Shown here: piece by piece, positions 35,795 to 46,009 of the stretch
How the letters are laid out: each line of letters begins with the position of its first letter
Position numbering within the stretch: the stretch's first letter is position 1
Assembly: GCA_021298835.1 (NCBI GenBank)
Contig: JAJTHG010000022.1
Span: 1 to 64,000 of the forward strand
Direction of reading: 5' to 3'
DNA from: Gemmatimonadota bacterium
GTDB lineage: Bacteria; Gemmatimonadota; Gemmatimonadetes; Gemmatimonadales; Gemmatimonadaceae
DNA: 64,000 nt
Translations under genes and position numbers: made by a program
The notes under the pieces: model-generated
What the model saw: only the letters and a program-made list of their open reading frames with translations
Database searches by the model: none
Told to the model about the DNA's origin: nothing

Positions 35795-38424
35795 CGGACC
35801 GCGCGCGGACGGCCCGCCCGCCCGGCATCCGGATCCGTCTCGCGTGGTTCGCGCTCGCGGTCTCCCTGCCGATCGTGACGCTGCTGATCCTCGGCGTCGT
35901 CCGCGACAACCGCGCGTCGCGCCTCGACGCGGAGCGGCGGCTCGCAGCGCTGGCCGAGCGCGTCGCAGGGCGCCTGTCCCAGCGCCTCGACGACTTCGAG
36001 CACCTCTTGGCCGGTGCCACGCGCGTTGTCGAGCCGCGACCGGAGGCCGCCGCCCGCAACACCGCGCTGCTCGCCGCCATCGCGAGTCGGCTGTCCTTGT
36101 CCCGCGGTGCCACGCTGATCGCCACCGACCGGACGGGTCGGCTCGTCGGCTGGTCCCGACTCGATGCCCCCGTGCCGGACGTCACGCTGGCTGACCGGCC
36201 GCACTTCGTGGCGACGATGTCGGGCGCGCGACGCGTGATCGGCAGCCCGGTTCGACTGCGGAACGACACCACCGTCTGGGGGCTCACGATCGCGGAGCCG
36301 ATCCCCGGACCGGACGGACGGCCGGCCGGGATGCTCGGGGTCACGCTCCGGTTATCCATGCTCGGCTCGGAGCTCGACCTTCCGGACCTCCCGGCGGGCG
36401 CCGTCGTCCAGTTGCAGGACAGCACCACCATCATCGCGCGCAGCGCGGACGCAGCCATCTGGGTGGGACGGCGCGCGCCGCGGACGAACGTCGTCGGGGG
36501 GAGCACCGACAGCCCGGAGGCCGCCCCGGTCCGCTGGGGCGACGATGTACTCCGCTACACGGCGCGACGCCCCGTTCCGAACGCCCCGGACTGGCACGTG
36601 GACATCGGGCTGCCGGTCGCACTGGTGGACGCGCCCCTCGAGCGCGACCTCCAGACGGCGTGGATCTTCGGCCTGCTGGCCCTCAGCATCGCCTACGCCC
36701 TGGGCCGCTGGATGAGCGGCCGGATCGTCACGCCCCTTCGCGCGCTGGCGTCGGACGCCGAGCGGCTCGCCGGGGGAGGGCCGGCGACGCGACCGGCGCC
36801 GCCGCCCGCCGGCGCCGTGGCCGAAGTGACGACCCTCGCGACCGCCCTCGACACCATGGCGCTCCGCGAGGCGGAACGGACGGCGGCGCTGCGCCAGGCC
36901 GAGACGAACGCACGCGTGCTCTTCGAGCAGAGCCCGGTGCCGATGCTGGTCATCACCGGCGACACGCTGCTGATCGCCGACGTCAACGCCGCAGCCGCCA
37001 CCCTGCTCGGCTGGGAAGGCAAGTCGCTCGTAGGCCGGACGGTCGAATCGCTGCGCCCCGCCGAGGACCTCCCCCGGTGGCGCGCGATGGTCGCCTCGCT
37101 CGGCGACGGGGTCACGCACCTCGGGCAGTGGCGCTACCTGACGCGAGACGAGCGCACGCTCGACGTCGAGCTCGTCACGGCGCGCACGTTGCTCGACGGG
37201 AAGACGGCGTACCTGACGGTCGTCACCGACGTCACGGAGCGGCTCGCCGCCGAGCGCGCGCTGGCCGACGGGCAGGAGGAGCTGCGCCAGGCGCAGAAGA
37301 TGGAGGCGCTCGGCCGCTTCGCCGGGGGAATCGCGCACGACTTCAACAACCTGCTCACGGCCATCCTCGGCCAGATCGAGGTGACGCTCGACGACCTGGA
37401 GGCCGACTCGCCGGTGCGGCAGGACCTCGAGCCGGTGCGACGGTCCGCGGAACGGATGGCGGGACTCACGAAGCAGATCCTCGCCTTCGGGCGCCGGCAG
37501 GTGGTGAAGCCGGTCACGCTCGACCTGCGCACCGTGATCCAGGAGTTCGAGCCGACGATGAGCCGCCTGCTCCCGTCGGGCGTGGACCTCGCCATCACCT
37601 GCGGGGACGCGCCGGCGTGGCTCGTCGCCGATCGCGCGCAGGTCGAGCAGGTGCTGCTCAACCTCGCCGTGAACGCGCGCGACGCGATGCCGCAGGGTGG
37701 AACGATCGCGATCAGCGTGGACCGCGACGCGATCGGCCCGACCGAGGCGCTGCAGGCCGGCCGGCGTGACGGCCCCGCGGTGCGGCTGAGCGTGCGCGAC
37801 ACCGGCCTCGGGATCGAGCCGTCGCTGCAGCCGCGGATCTTCGAGCCGTTCTTCACGACCAAGGCGCCCGGCAAGGGAACCGGGCTCGGGCTCGCCACGG
37901 TCTATGCGATCATGCAACAGGCAGGTGGGGTCATCCGCGTGGACAGCGCCCCGGGCCAGGGGACGCGCTTCGACGTCCTGTGGCCCGCCGCACCGGAGGC
38001 CGAGGACGACGGGCGACAGACGAGCGGCCCGAGGCCCGCGCTGTCCGCCGTGCCGCCGCGCGAGACCGTGCTCATCGTGGACGACGAGGAGGGCATCCGG
38101 CGGCTCGTGAGCACGGCGTTGGCGCGTCTGGGGTACCGGGTGCTGTCCGCCGCCGACGGAGTGGAGGCGGCCGAGGTGGCGGCCGCGCACCGGGGGCCGA
38201 TCCACCTGGTGGTCACGGACTGCGTGATGCCGCGGATGGGCGGCCGCGAACTGGCCGCGGCGCTGCGCGAGCTGCGACCGGCGACGAGGGTGCTGTTCGT
38301 GTCGGGCCACACCGACGACACCACACTGCTGGCCGCGATCGCGGCGGAGCAGGCGGCCTTCCTGCCGAAGCCGTTCACACCGGGCACGCTGACGGCGCGC
38401 GTGCGGGAGCTCCTCGATGCCTGA
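35791..38424 (+). CDS. Membrane hybrid histidine kinase (Cache-HAMP-PAS-HK-REC)
   Basis: An 877-residue sensor kinase. A first transmembrane helix (about 14-36), an extracytoplasmic Cache-like domain (about 40-285), a second helix (about 290-310) and HAMP come first. A PAS domain follows (about 375-490), then HisKA with GIAHDFNN, HATPase with NARDAM, DTGLGI and GKGTGLGL, and a C-terminal receiver (DDEEG and the phospho-Asp in TDCVMP). It senses a periplasmic small molecule and probably signals to an unlinked partner, since no regulator gene is adjacent. ATG overlaps the acetyltransferase TGA. Confidence 0.93.
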   Translation: MTDRARTARPPGIRIRLAWFALAVSLPIVTLLILGVVRDNRASRLDAERRLAALAERVAGRLSQRLDDFEHLLAGATRVVEPRPEAAARNTALLAAIASRLSLSRGATLIATDRTGRLVGWSRLDAPVPDVTLADRPHFVATMSGARRVIGSPVRLRNDTTVWGLTIAEPIPGPDGRPAGMLGVTLRLSMLGSELDLPDLPAGAVVQLQDSTTIIARSADAAIWVGRRAPRTNVVGGSTDSPEAAPVRWGDDVLRYTARRPVPNAPDWHVDIGLPVALVDAPLERDLQTAWIFGLLALSIAYALGRWMSGRIVTPLRALASDAERLAGGGPATRPAPPPAGAVAEVTTLATALDTMALREAERTAALRQAETNARVLFEQSPVPMLVITGDTLLIADVNAAAATLLGWEGKSLVGRTVESLRPAEDLPRWRAMVASLGDGVTHLGQWRYLTRDERTLDVELVTARTLLDGKTAYLTVVTDVTERLAAERALADGQEELRQAQKMEALGRFAGGIAHDFNNLLTAILGQIEVTLDDLEADSPVRQDLEPVRRSAERMAGLTKQILAFGRRQVVKPVTLDLRTVIQEFEPTMSRLLPSGVDLAITCGDAPAWLVADRAQVEQVLLNLAVNARDAMPQGGTIAISVDRDAIGPTEALQAGRRDGPAVRLSVRDTGLGIEPSLQPRIFEPFFTTKAPGKGTGLGLATVYAIMQQAGGVIRVDSAPGQGTRFDVLWPAAPEAEDDGRQTSGPRPALSAVPPRETVLIVDDEEGIRRLVSTALARLGYRVLSAADGVEAAEVAAAHRGPIHLVVTDCVMPRMGGRELAAALRELRPATRVLFVSGHTDDTTLLAAIAAEQAAFLPKPFTPGTLTARVRELLDA

Positions 38425-38966
38425 CATCGGGCGCCGGGCTGCCGCCCTCGGTCGCATCGTCATCGTCGGGCACGGTCTGACCGACTCGGGCGCGATGCTC
38501 GGTGCCGGCGCATGGGCCGTGCACCGGCGTGCACCGGCGTGCACCGGCGTGCACCGGCGCGCACCGGCGCGCACCGGCGCGGGACGGCAGCGGAGGACTC
38601 GACGGAGACGCGCTGGCGGCGGGTCATGCGCCGGTTGCAGGCGACGGCCCGGGTCCACGGGCTCCCGGTCGCACTCCGCGAGCGGCCCCCGAGTCGGGGA
38701 GCGACGCGGTCGCGGAAGCCGAGGCGGCCGGTACGGCGATGGTGCCGTCACGCGAGATAGGGCGGCACGGGACGGAGTGGTACGTTGCGGGAGACCCGAT
38801 CCATTTCGACGATCGGGGAGCGGGGCGGTACGCGGCGGGACTGGTGGCGGACGTCGCCGGGCTGCGGCGGGCCGTGACGGGGCAGTAGGGCAAGGTCAAC
38901 GGCGCGCGCCGGGCCACGCACTGCGTGGCGTCCGACGCGGGCCGGGCGGCCGATTCCGGAGTCACG
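38425..38966 (+). other. 542-bp region with tandem repeat, no clear gene
   Basis: Between the hybrid kinase and the VWA gene. It contains the 10-bp repeat at 38519. An open frame from ATG 38417 and another ending at 38888 are interrupted relative to each other only by the repeat's length. Codon third positions are less GC-biased than in neighbouring genes and no family is recognisable. It may be a decayed or frame-variable small gene, or non-coding leader. A good Shine-Dalgarno (GGAG) for the VWA gene sits at the right end. Confidence 0.4.
38519..38582 (+). repeat. 10-bp tandem repeat, six copies
   Basis: Six units GCACCGGCGY (38521-38580): the first three end in T and the last three in C. 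Partial units flank them. Each unit can fold as GCAC/GTGC around CGGC. The unit length is not a multiple of three, so copy change would shift any frame across it. Confidence 0.95.
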
Positions 38967-40235
38967 ATGCGCTTCCACACCTACAAGAAGTTCGATCCGG
39001 CGATGGCCGACGAGATCGACCTGCAGCAGCTGCTCGAGCAGCTCGCGGATTTCCTGCTGCAGTCGGGCTTCGCGGGGCACTCGCCCTGGGGCGACCACGA
39101 AGGGGAAGGCGACCGGTCGTTCGACGCGCTCAAGGAGGCGATCCTCAACGCGCTGATCGAGGGCAACCAGTTCACGCCCGAGATGCTCGAGGCGCTGCGC
39201 GGCGACGGGGACGACGGGGCGCAGCAGAAGCTGGCGCAGCTGCTCGACGACCTCGTCCAGCGGCTGCTCGAGGGGGGCTACATCAAGGCCGACGCGCCGC
39301 CGCAGGTGCCGGCGGGGTACGAGAGCGTGACCGGCAAGGGCGGTGTGGCCCAGGCCGCGGCGCGCGACGTCCAGTTCAACCTCACCGAGAAGGGCATCGA
39401 CTTCCTCGGCTACAAGGCGCTCCGCGGGCTCCTCGGCTCCTTCGGCAAGTCGAGCGCGGGCTCGCACGACACGCCGTACCTCGCCACCGGCATCGAGGCC
39501 GACGCGTGGGCCAAGCCGTACGAGTTCGGCGACGTGCTCAACGTGGACGTCGTCGAGACGCTCAAGAACGCGCTGGCGCGCACCGGATCGCTCGACGTGC
39601 CGATGGACATCGACTACGGCGATCTCATGGTGCGGCAGGCCGAGTACCGCTCGAGCTGCGCGACGGTGCTGATGCTCGACTGCTCGCACTCGATGATCCT
39701 CTACGGGGAGGACCGCTTCACACCGGCGAAGAAGGTGGCGCTGGCGCTGACGCACCTGATCCGCACGCAATTCCCGGGCGACACGATCCGCGTGGTGCTG
39801 TTCCATGACTCGGCCGAGGAGATCCCGCTCGCCACTCTGGCCGGAGCGCAGGTGGGGCCGTATCACACCAACACGTGCGAGGGGCTCAAGCTCGCGCGGC
39901 GGATCCTCATGGCACAGAAGAAGGACATGCGCCAGGTCATCATGATCACCGACGGCAAGCCCTCGGCGCTGACGCTGCCGGACGGGCGGATCTACAAGAA
40001 CTCGATGGGACTCGATGCCGGCGTGCTCGGCGAGACGCTGCGCGAGGTCGCCAACTGCCGGCGGAGCGGGATCCAGATCAACACCTTCATGCTCGCGCGG
40101 GACCGGGCGCTGGTGGAGTTCGTCAAGCAGGTGTCGATTATCGCGCGAGGGAAGGCGTACTTCACCAACACGATGTCACTCGGGCAGTTCGTGCTGATGG
40201 ACTTCCTGCGGCGGAAGACCAAGACGGTCTCCTGA
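38967..40235 (+). CDS. VWA (von Willebrand factor A) domain protein
   Basis: A 422-residue cytoplasmic protein. An N-terminal helical region (1-190) precedes a VWA domain with the MIDAS motif D238-x-S240-x-S242 in LMLDCSHS, a later Thr and the ITDGKPSA block. Such proteins pair with MoxR/ChlI-like ATPases, and the ATPase at 33810 is the probable partner even though an acetyltransferase and a kinase gene lie between them. ATG 38967 is preceded by CCGGAG at 5-nt spacing. Convergent with the Ser/Thr kinase; a GCCGGC-GGC-GCCGGC hairpin lies in the 22-bp gap. Confidence 0.88.
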   Translation: MRFHTYKKFDPAMADEIDLQQLLEQLADFLLQSGFAGHSPWGDHEGEGDRSFDALKEAILNALIEGNQFTPEMLEALRGDGDDGAQQKLAQLLDDLVQRLLEGGYIKADAPPQVPAGYESVTGKGGVAQAAARDVQFNLTEKGIDFLGYKALRGLLGSFGKSSAGSHDTPYLATGIEADAWAKPYEFGDVLNVDVVETLKNALARTGSLDVPMDIDYGDLMVRQAEYRSSCATVLMLDCSHSMILYGEDRFTPAKKVALALTHLIRTQFPGDTIRVVLFHDSAEEIPLATLAGAQVGPYHTNTCEGLKLARRILMAQKKDMRQVIMITDGKPSALTLPDGRIYKNSMGLDAGVLGETLREVANCRRSGIQINTFMLARDRALVEFVKQVSIIARGKAYFTNTMSLGQFVLMDFLRRKTKTVS

Positions 40236-40257
40236 CGCCGGCGGCGCCGGCCCGGGC

Positions 40258-42990
40258 TCAGCGCCTCGCCCGCAGGAGCGCGACGAAGGACGGATCGGTG
40301 GCCAGGCCCCGGAACTCCGGCGCCGCCGCGATCAGCACCACCCCCGCCTCGAGCGGATTCCCGAAGGTCGCCCCCGTCGCGATCGCCTCCGCGAGGTCGC
40401 GCAGGGCGGTCGGGGGGTCGCCGAGGGCCGCGGCGACGCGGGCGCGCAGCAGCAGGGCATCGGCGCGCTGGAGTCCGGTCGCCGACGCGGGCACGAGGAC
40501 CGCCAGGGACGCGCGCGCGGCGTCCCGGCGCCCCGCCGCGACCTCGAGGAGGGCGAGGCCCGCACCGGCTCGCGCGTCGTCGGGCTTCGCCTGCCGGAGC
40601 GCCAGCCACGTGCGCCGCGCGCCGCCCGTGTCGTGCGCCGCCATCTGCAGGCGCGCCCACGCCGCGAGAGCGCCCGGCGCGGCATCGCGTCCGGCAACGC
40701 CGAGGCGTTCCAGCGCGACGGTCGCGGCCGCAGCGGCGTCGGTGGCGTGGCCGTGGTGCCGGAGCAGTTCGACGACGCTCGCGGCCGCGTGGACGAGCCG
40801 CGGCTCCGGGCGGGTCGAGGCGCGGTCGAGCAACCGCCCGTGGGCGGCCAGCGCGGCACCGGGCTTCCCGGCGGCGGCGTAGGCCATCGCCTGCATCGCG
40901 TCGAGCTCCGGGTCGTCGGGGAACTGCGCGAGCGCCTGACGCGCCGTCGTGATCGCCTCGTCGTGGCGGCGGCCGAGGTGCAGCGCCGCGATCTTCCAGC
41001 GCCAGTACCCCGGCCGGATGAGGTTCACGCCGCGGAAGGCGTCGCTTCGCTCGAGGAAGCGCAACGCGCTGTCCGGGCGGTTCGCCCACACGGCGGCCAT
41101 GGCGGCGATCACCGCGATGTCGCTCCCCGGCAGCAGGCGGATGCCCTCGCGCGCCGCCGCGTACGTGGCTTCGGCGTCGCCGGCGACCTGCGCGCGCAGG
41201 AAATCCACCATCACGAGCTCGCTCGGGATCGCGTTCGCGCGGCGCACCTCCACGCGCGAAAGCAGCGCCCGCGCGGTGTCGAGGGCCGCCGGCACGCGGT
41301 CCATGATGCCGACGTCGGCGTGCGCGTAGGCGTTGAGCACCAGCGGCACCACGTATGCGGAGTCGAGCGACTCCGCCGCGCGGTAGCGGCGGAAGGCGTC
41401 CGCCGTGTCGCCGCGGGCGAACGCGGCGACGGCCGAGTAGACCTCGAGGAACGACTCGTAGCTCGGTGGATCGCCCATCCCCTCGCTCCACGCGCGGTCA
41501 CCGTTGACGATCGGCGCCATGGTGCCCATCGCGCGGCGGCGCAGCGCCTCGACGAGCGCCGGCTTGTCGGAGGCCGGACCGCTGATGCTCGCGAGGGAGA
41601 GCTGGCGGCCGTTGGCGACGTCGAGTAGCTGCGCCTCGACGTGGATCTGATCCCCTTCCCGGTAGTAACGGCCGCTGACGACGAGGCCGGCACCGGTCTC
41701 GCCGGCGATCTCGACGTCGCGCCCGCGCACGCGCACCGCGCCGGTCGAGTCCACGATGATGGACGCGATCTTCGCCGTGCGCGCATCCACGACCTCGACC
41801 GTCCCCGTGCGCGCGATGCCGCGGGTGAGCCAGTCGGCCGCCATGTCGCCGAGTACGTCGAGGGCGGGGTCCCCCGTCTGATTGCTGAATGGGACGACGA
41901 CCACCCGCCGCGCATCGGCGACGGCCGTCGGGCGGAGGAGAATGCCCTTGACCACGCCGCGCGTCCGGGCCGGCAGCAGTTGCCACAGGCCCCCGAGCGC
42001 CACCACCGCGACCAACGCTCCGATGCCGAGCCGGCGTCCCCGCCCCGCGGCGGGCGTGCCCCACCTGGTCGGCGTGCCTGCGGAGGCCGGCGCCGTCTCC
42101 GGGGCGGAGGCGGTCCGGTGCGGGGCGGTCGCGCCCGCACCGATGGCATCGAGGGCCTTCAGGAGGTCGTCGGCCATCTGCGGCCGGTCGCCGGGCCGCT
42201 TGGCCAGGCACTGCATCACGACGTCGGTCAGTTCGCGGGGCAACGCGGGGCGGCGCTCCGCGAGGTCGGGGGGCGCCTCGAGCACCTGCGCGCGCATGAT
42301 CTCCGTCGAGGTGCCCGCATTGAACGGGGGCTGGCCATTGAGCATCTCGAAGAGCACCGCGCCGCACGCGTAGAGGTCCACGCGATGGTCCGCCGCCGGG
42401 TCGGCGACGGCCTGCTCGGGCGCCATGTACGCGGGGGTGCCGAGCACGATCCCCGCGCTGGTGTGCTGCGGCGACGACCGCCCCCCCGTGGACGCCCCGA
42501 CGGCCTTGGCGATGCCGAAGTCCGTGACGAGCGCGCCGTCGTCCGACAGAAGGACGTTCTCCGGCTTGAGGTCGCGGTGTACGATGCCGTTGCGGTGCGC
42601 ATGGGCAACCGCCCGCAGCACGTCGCGGATGACGGAGATGGCTTCCGGCACCGGCAGCGGCCCCGCGGCCTGCCCCAGCCGCTCGCGGAGCGACCGCCCC
42701 TTCACGAACGGCATCGTGTAGTACGGGATGCCGTCCACCTCCCCGGCGGTGAGCAGCGGGACGACGTGCGGATGGCTCAGCTGTGCCGCGAAGCCGATCT
42801 CGCGACGGAAGCGGTCGGCGTCTATGGTGCCGGCGAGGTCGGGCTCGAGCACCTTGATGACGACGCGCCGGCCGAGCGCCTTTTCCTCGGCGACGAAGAC
42901 GCGCGCCATGCCCCCGCCCCCGAGCTCGCGCTCGATCGTGAAGGCACTGCCGAGCGCCGCCGCCAACTGGTCGCGCAGGGAGGCGGTCAT
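40258..42990 (-). CDS. PknB-type Ser/Thr kinase with periplasmic TPR region
   Basis: A 910-residue membrane kinase. The catalytic domain (about 18-275) has GGGGMARVF, VIK, HRDLKPEN, DFG and APE motifs. An Ala/Pro linker, one transmembrane helix (about 325-345) and an external part follow. The external part opens with a TolB/FlgO-like segment (VVVVPFSNQTG) and continues with TPR-like helical repeats to the end. Kinases of this build are abundant in Gemmatimonadota and some other soil phyla. Ligand and substrate unknown. Single gene, divergent from the NicO-like permease. Confidence 0.92.
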   Translation of the reverse strand: MTASLRDQLAAALGSAFTIERELGGGGMARVFVAEEKALGRRVVIKVLEPDLAGTIDADRFRREIGFAAQLSHPHVVPLLTAGEVDGIPYYTMPFVKGRSLRERLGQAAGPLPVPEAISVIRDVLRAVAHAHRNGIVHRDLKPENVLLSDDGALVTDFGIAKAVGASTGGRSSPQHTSAGIVLGTPAYMAPEQAVADPAADHRVDLYACGAVLFEMLNGQPPFNAGTSTEIMRAQVLEAPPDLAERRPALPRELTDVVMQCLAKRPGDRPQMADDLLKALDAIGAGATAPHRTASAPETAPASAGTPTRWGTPAAGRGRRLGIGALVAVVALGGLWQLLPARTRGVVKGILLRPTAVADARRVVVVPFSNQTGDPALDVLGDMAADWLTRGIARTGTVEVVDARTAKIASIIVDSTGAVRVRGRDVEIAGETGAGLVVSGRYYREGDQIHVEAQLLDVANGRQLSLASISGPASDKPALVEALRRRAMGTMAPIVNGDRAWSEGMGDPPSYESFLEVYSAVAAFARGDTADAFRRYRAAESLDSAYVVPLVLNAYAHADVGIMDRVPAALDTARALLSRVEVRRANAIPSELVMVDFLRAQVAGDAEATYAAAREGIRLLPGSDIAVIAAMAAVWANRPDSALRFLERSDAFRGVNLIRPGYWRWKIAALHLGRRHDEAITTARQALAQFPDDPELDAMQAMAYAAAGKPGAALAAHGRLLDRASTRPEPRLVHAAASVVELLRHHGHATDAAAAATVALERLGVAGRDAAPGALAAWARLQMAAHDTGGARRTWLALRQAKPDDARAGAGLALLEVAAGRRDAARASLAVLVPASATGLQRADALLLRARVAAALGDPPTALRDLAEAIATGATFGNPLEAGVVLIAAAPEFRGLATDPSFVALLRARR

Positions 42991-43078
42991 CGCGACCGGC
43001 GCGCGGGAGAGGACGGCGGGACGGGCATGAAGCCCGTAATGTCGCGGCAGCGGGCGTCGCGCCGCCAGCGGCGCCGGT

Positions 43079-43084
43079 TACGTT
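43079..43084 (+). promoter_or_regulatory. -10-like hexamer of the NicO-like gene
   Basis: TACGTT ends exactly 6 nt before the ATG at 43091. No Shine-Dalgarno lies between. Same geometry as the other leaderless candidates. Confidence 0.45.
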
Positions 43085-43090
43085 TGCAGC

Positions 43091-43789
43091 ATGATCGGGT
43101 TGGCATCGGCCTTGGGGATCGGCGCGCTCTTCGGGCTCAAGCACGCGACCGACGCCGACCACGTGGTGGCCGTGACGGCGATCGTGGCGCGCGAGCGGTC
43201 GGTCGCACGGGCGGCCCGGGTCGGGGTGCTGTGGGGGATCGGGCACTCGCTGACGGTCTTCCTGCTCGGCGGGACGATCATCGCGTTCCGGCTGGTGGTG
43301 CCCCCGCGGGTGGGGTTGGGGCTCGAGTTCGGGGTGGCGATCATGCTGGTCCTGCTGGGCGTCGCGAACCTGCGGCCCGGTGGCGGGCACCGGCACGGCC
43401 AGCCGGGAGCCGCCGACGCCGAGGGGCTGGCCGAACTGGCGGCAGTGCCGGCCTCGCGGGCGGGCCTCCGGCCGCTCCTCGTGGGCGTGGTGCACGGGCT
43501 TGCCGGCTCGGCGGCGGTGGCGATCCTCGTGCTGACGACGATCGCGGAGACGGCATGGGCGCTGGCGTACCTGCTGGTCTTCGGCCTCGGGACCGTGCTC
43601 GGGATGCTGGGGGTGACCGTGCTCGTCGCGGTACCGGCGATGCTGGCGGCCAACCGCATGGCACGGCTGCACGGCGGGATCCGCATGGCCGCCGGGGCGC
43701 TGAGCGTCGTCTTCGGCGTGCTGCTGGCGCGCGAGCTGATCGTCGAGGGCGGGCTCTTCTCGGCGGCGCCCGCGTGGGATCCGCGCTGA
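43091..43789 (+). CDS. NicO/UreH-type metal permease-like protein
   Basis: A 232-residue membrane protein with about six helices. It carries the HX4DH motif of nickel/cobalt transporters (HATDADH, residues 18-24) and the GIGHSLTVF helix. A His-rich loop (GGGHRHGQ) may bind metal. Members move Ni2+ or Co2+, or export them; the direction cannot be told. Given the cobalamin genes in the window, cobalt is an attractive substrate, but this is inference. The MutY gene begins 8 bp after its stop. Confidence 0.85.
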   Translation: MIGLASALGIGALFGLKHATDADHVVAVTAIVARERSVARAARVGVLWGIGHSLTVFLLGGTIIAFRLVVPPRVGLGLEFGVAIMLVLLGVANLRPGGGHRHGQPGAADAEGLAELAAVPASRAGLRPLLVGVVHGLAGSAAVAILVLTTIAETAWALAYLLVFGLGTVLGMLGVTVLVAVPAMLAANRMARLHGGIRMAAGALSVVFGVLLARELIVEGGLFSAAPAWDPR

Positions 43790-43797
43790 GCGGGCGG

Positions 43798-44580
43798 ATG
43801 GGCTCACGACCGTCGCGACGCGCGTCGGTGCCGACCGGCGAGGCGGCGGCGCGGCGCTTCGGCGCGAAGCTCCGGGCCTGGTACCGTCGGCACGCCCGCG
43901 ACCTCCCGTGGCGGCGGACCCGGGACGCGTACCGCATCCTCGTCTCGGAGCTGATGCTCCAGCAGACGCAGGTCTCGCGGGTGATCGACTACTGGCACGC
44001 CTTCCTCGGGCGCTTCCCGACCCTGCACCACGTGGCCGAGGCGCACGAGCACGAGGTGCTGGCGGAGTGGTCGGGCCTCGGGTACTACGCGCGGGCGCGG
44101 AACCTCCACCGGCTCGCGCGGCACGTGGTGCGGGAACGGGATGGCGCGCTGCCGTCCACCCCGGCCGAACTGCGCGCGCTGCCGGGGATCGGCGCGTACA
44201 CGGCGGGGGCGGTCGCGTCGTTCGCGTTCGAGCGCCGGGCGGCGCTGGTGGACACCAACGTGGCGCGGGTCCTCGGGCGCGTCTTCGCCCCCGACCTCGA
44301 CCCGAAGCGCCCGCGCGACCTCAAGCGCCTGTGGACGATCGCCGAGGCGATCGTCCCCCGCACGGGCAAGGCGGCCTGGGTGCAGAACCAGGCGCTGATG
44401 GAACTCGGCGCGCTGGTCTGCACCGCGCGCGTCAGGCGGTGCGGCGCGTGCCCGGTGCGCGCGTCGTGCCGGACGTACGCCCGGACGGCCGGCACCGCGC
44501 CGTCCGGACGGGCGGCTCAGCGCCGCAGCGAGTCCTTGGAGCCGAAGCGCGGGAAGCGCTCGTTGATCCGCGGCTCGTAG
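43798..44580 (+). CDS. mutY: A/G-specific adenine glycosylase, short form
   Basis: A 260-residue HhH-GPD glycosylase that removes adenine mispaired with 8-oxoguanine. The SELMLQQTQV block with catalytic Glu, the LPGIGAYTAG hairpin, VDTNVARVL with the catalytic Asp and the C-x6-C-x2-C-x5-C iron-sulfur loop near the end are all present. The C-terminal NUDIX-like domain that recognises 8-oxoG in E. coli MutY (350 residues) is absent. The last 21 codons overlap the convergent citrate synthase gene by 64 bp, so the tail may have been acquired by stop loss. Confidence 0.9.
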   Translation: MGSRPSRRASVPTGEAAARRFGAKLRAWYRRHARDLPWRRTRDAYRILVSELMLQQTQVSRVIDYWHAFLGRFPTLHHVAEAHEHEVLAEWSGLGYYARARNLHRLARHVVRERDGALPSTPAELRALPGIGAYTAGAVASFAFERRAALVDTNVARVLGRVFAPDLDPKRPRDLKRLWTIAEAIVPRTGKAAWVQNQALMELGALVCTARVRRCGACPVRASCRTYARTAGTAPSGRAAQRRSESLEPKRGKRSLIRGS

Positions 44581-45866
44581 GGGCGCTCGTCGTATCCGGT
44601 GTAGATCTGCCGGGGCCGCGCGATCTTCTGCTCCTTGTCGAGCAGCATCTCCTCCCACTGGGCCAGCCACCCCGCCGTCCGGGCCACGGCGAAGAGCACC
44701 GTGAAGAAGTCCGTGGGGAAGGCCATCGAGCGGTAGATCAGCCCGGTGTAGAAGTCCACGTTCGGGTAGAGCTTCCGCTTGATGAAGTACTCGTCCTCGA
44801 GCGCCGTGCGCTCGAGCTCGAGCGCGATCTCGAGGTCCTTGTCCATTCCGACCTGCGCGAAGACCTCGTCGGCGAGCTTCTTCACGATCTTCGCCCGGGG
44901 GTCGTACGACTTGTACACCCGGTGCCCGAAGCCCATGAGCTTCTTCTCGCCCTTGCCGCTCTTCACCTCCTCGACGAACGCCTTCACGTTCTTCGGGTGG
45001 CCGATCTCCTTGATCATGTAGAGCACGGCCTCGTTCGCGCCGCCGTGCAGGGGGCCGAAGAGCGCGGCGATGCCGGCCGCGACCGCGGTGAACGGATCGA
45101 CGTGCGACGAGCCGACCGCGCGCACCGCGTTCGTCGAGCAGTTCTGCTCGTGGTCCGCGTGGAGGATGAACAGCACCTCGAGGGCGCGCGTGAAGACCGG
45201 GTTCGGCTCGTACCGGGGCTCCGACATGCGCGCGATCATCGAGAGGAAGTTCTCGGTGTAGGTGAGCGCGTTGTCGGGGTAGATGATCGGCAACCCCTTC
45301 ACGTGGCGATAGGCGAACGCCGCCATCGTGGGGAGCTTCGCGATCAGCCGGATCCAGGAGATGTTGCGCTGCTCCTCGTCGTGCACGTGGTGCGCGTCCG
45401 GGTAGAACGCCGAGAGCGCCGCGACCGACGAGCAGAGCATGGACATCGGGTGCGCGTCGTACCGGAAGCCCTCGAGGAACTTCCGGATGTTCTCGTGGAC
45501 GTACGTGTGGTACGTCACGTGGTACACGAGCTCATCGTACTGCGCCTGCGTCGGCAGCTCGCCGTGGCGCAGCAGGTAGGCCACCTCGAGGAAGGTGCTC
45601 TTCTCCGCCAGCTGCTCGATGGGATAGCCCCGGTAGCGGAGGATCCCCTTGTCGCCGTCGATGAAGGTGATCGCACTGCGGCACGACGCGGTGTTCAGGA
45701 ACGCCGGGTCGTAGCTGCGCAGCCCCGGATCGTCGGCGCCGGCCTTGATCTGCAGGAGGTCGTTGGCGCGGATCGTCCCGTCGGTGATCGGGAGCTGGTA
45801 CTGGGTGCCGGTGCGCGAGTCGCGGACGTCGAGCGTGCCGGTGCCGGTCGAGGCGGGGGTCGTCAT
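44517..45866 (-). CDS. gltA: Citrate synthase
   Basis: A 449-residue type II citrate synthase that condenses oxaloacetate and acetyl-CoA. The catalytic His of DHEQNCSTN, the His of GFGHRVYKSYDPRA and the Asp of YPNVDFYTG are present. The ATG at 45866 is followed by a short Thr/Ser-rich extension; the upstream in-frame codons lie in the promoter region and are not used. A TACTTT (45907-45902) is a possible -10, giving a leader of about 30 nt. It overlaps the mutY end. Confidence 0.95.
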   Translation of the reverse strand: MTTPASTGTGTLDVRDSRTGTQYQLPITDGTIRANDLLQIKAGADDPGLRSYDPAFLNTASCRSAITFIDGDKGILRYRGYPIEQLAEKSTFLEVAYLLRHGELPTQAQYDELVYHVTYHTYVHENIRKFLEGFRYDAHPMSMLCSSVAALSAFYPDAHHVHDEEQRNISWIRLIAKLPTMAAFAYRHVKGLPIIYPDNALTYTENFLSMIARMSEPRYEPNPVFTRALEVLFILHADHEQNCSTNAVRAVGSSHVDPFTAVAAGIAALFGPLHGGANEAVLYMIKEIGHPKNVKAFVEEVKSGKGEKKLMGFGHRVYKSYDPRAKIVKKLADEVFAQVGMDKDLEIALELERTALEDEYFIKRKLYPNVDFYTGLIYRSMAFPTDFFTVLFAVARTAGWLAQWEEMLLDKEQKIARPRQIYTGYDERPYEPRINERFPRFGSKDSLRR

Positions 45867-45941
45867 CGGGGTGGCCGGTGGGCGGAAGGAGGTCTGGCCA
45901 GAAAGTATCGACCGGGCCACCCGAACGAGTGGGGCGCCTCG

Positions 45942-45967
45942 ACTGCCTACTAGAAAAGCAGTTGACA
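45942..45967. promoter_or_regulatory. Candidate operator and -35 of the blaI-like gene
   Basis: ACTGC (45942-45946) and GCAGT (45958-45962) form a 5-bp inverted repeat around CTACTAGAAAA, directly abutting a perfect TTGACA (45962-45967). BlaI-type repressors bind short dyads over their own promoter, so autoregulation here is plausible. A good -10 is not obvious. Confidence 0.3.
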
Positions 45968-46009
45968 AGACAGCGACCCCATGCCAAGCTACGGGAAATC
46001 TCGTACACC

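Noticed and set aside
38624-38980. Minus-strand frame opposite the repeat region
   Set aside because: Ala/Pro/Ser/Arg-rich, no start signal or family match, overlaps the VWA gene start.
45867-46009. Full blaI-type operator with TACA/TGTA half-sites
   Set aside because: No such pair is present; only a 5-bp dyad next to TTGACA, reported with low confidence.
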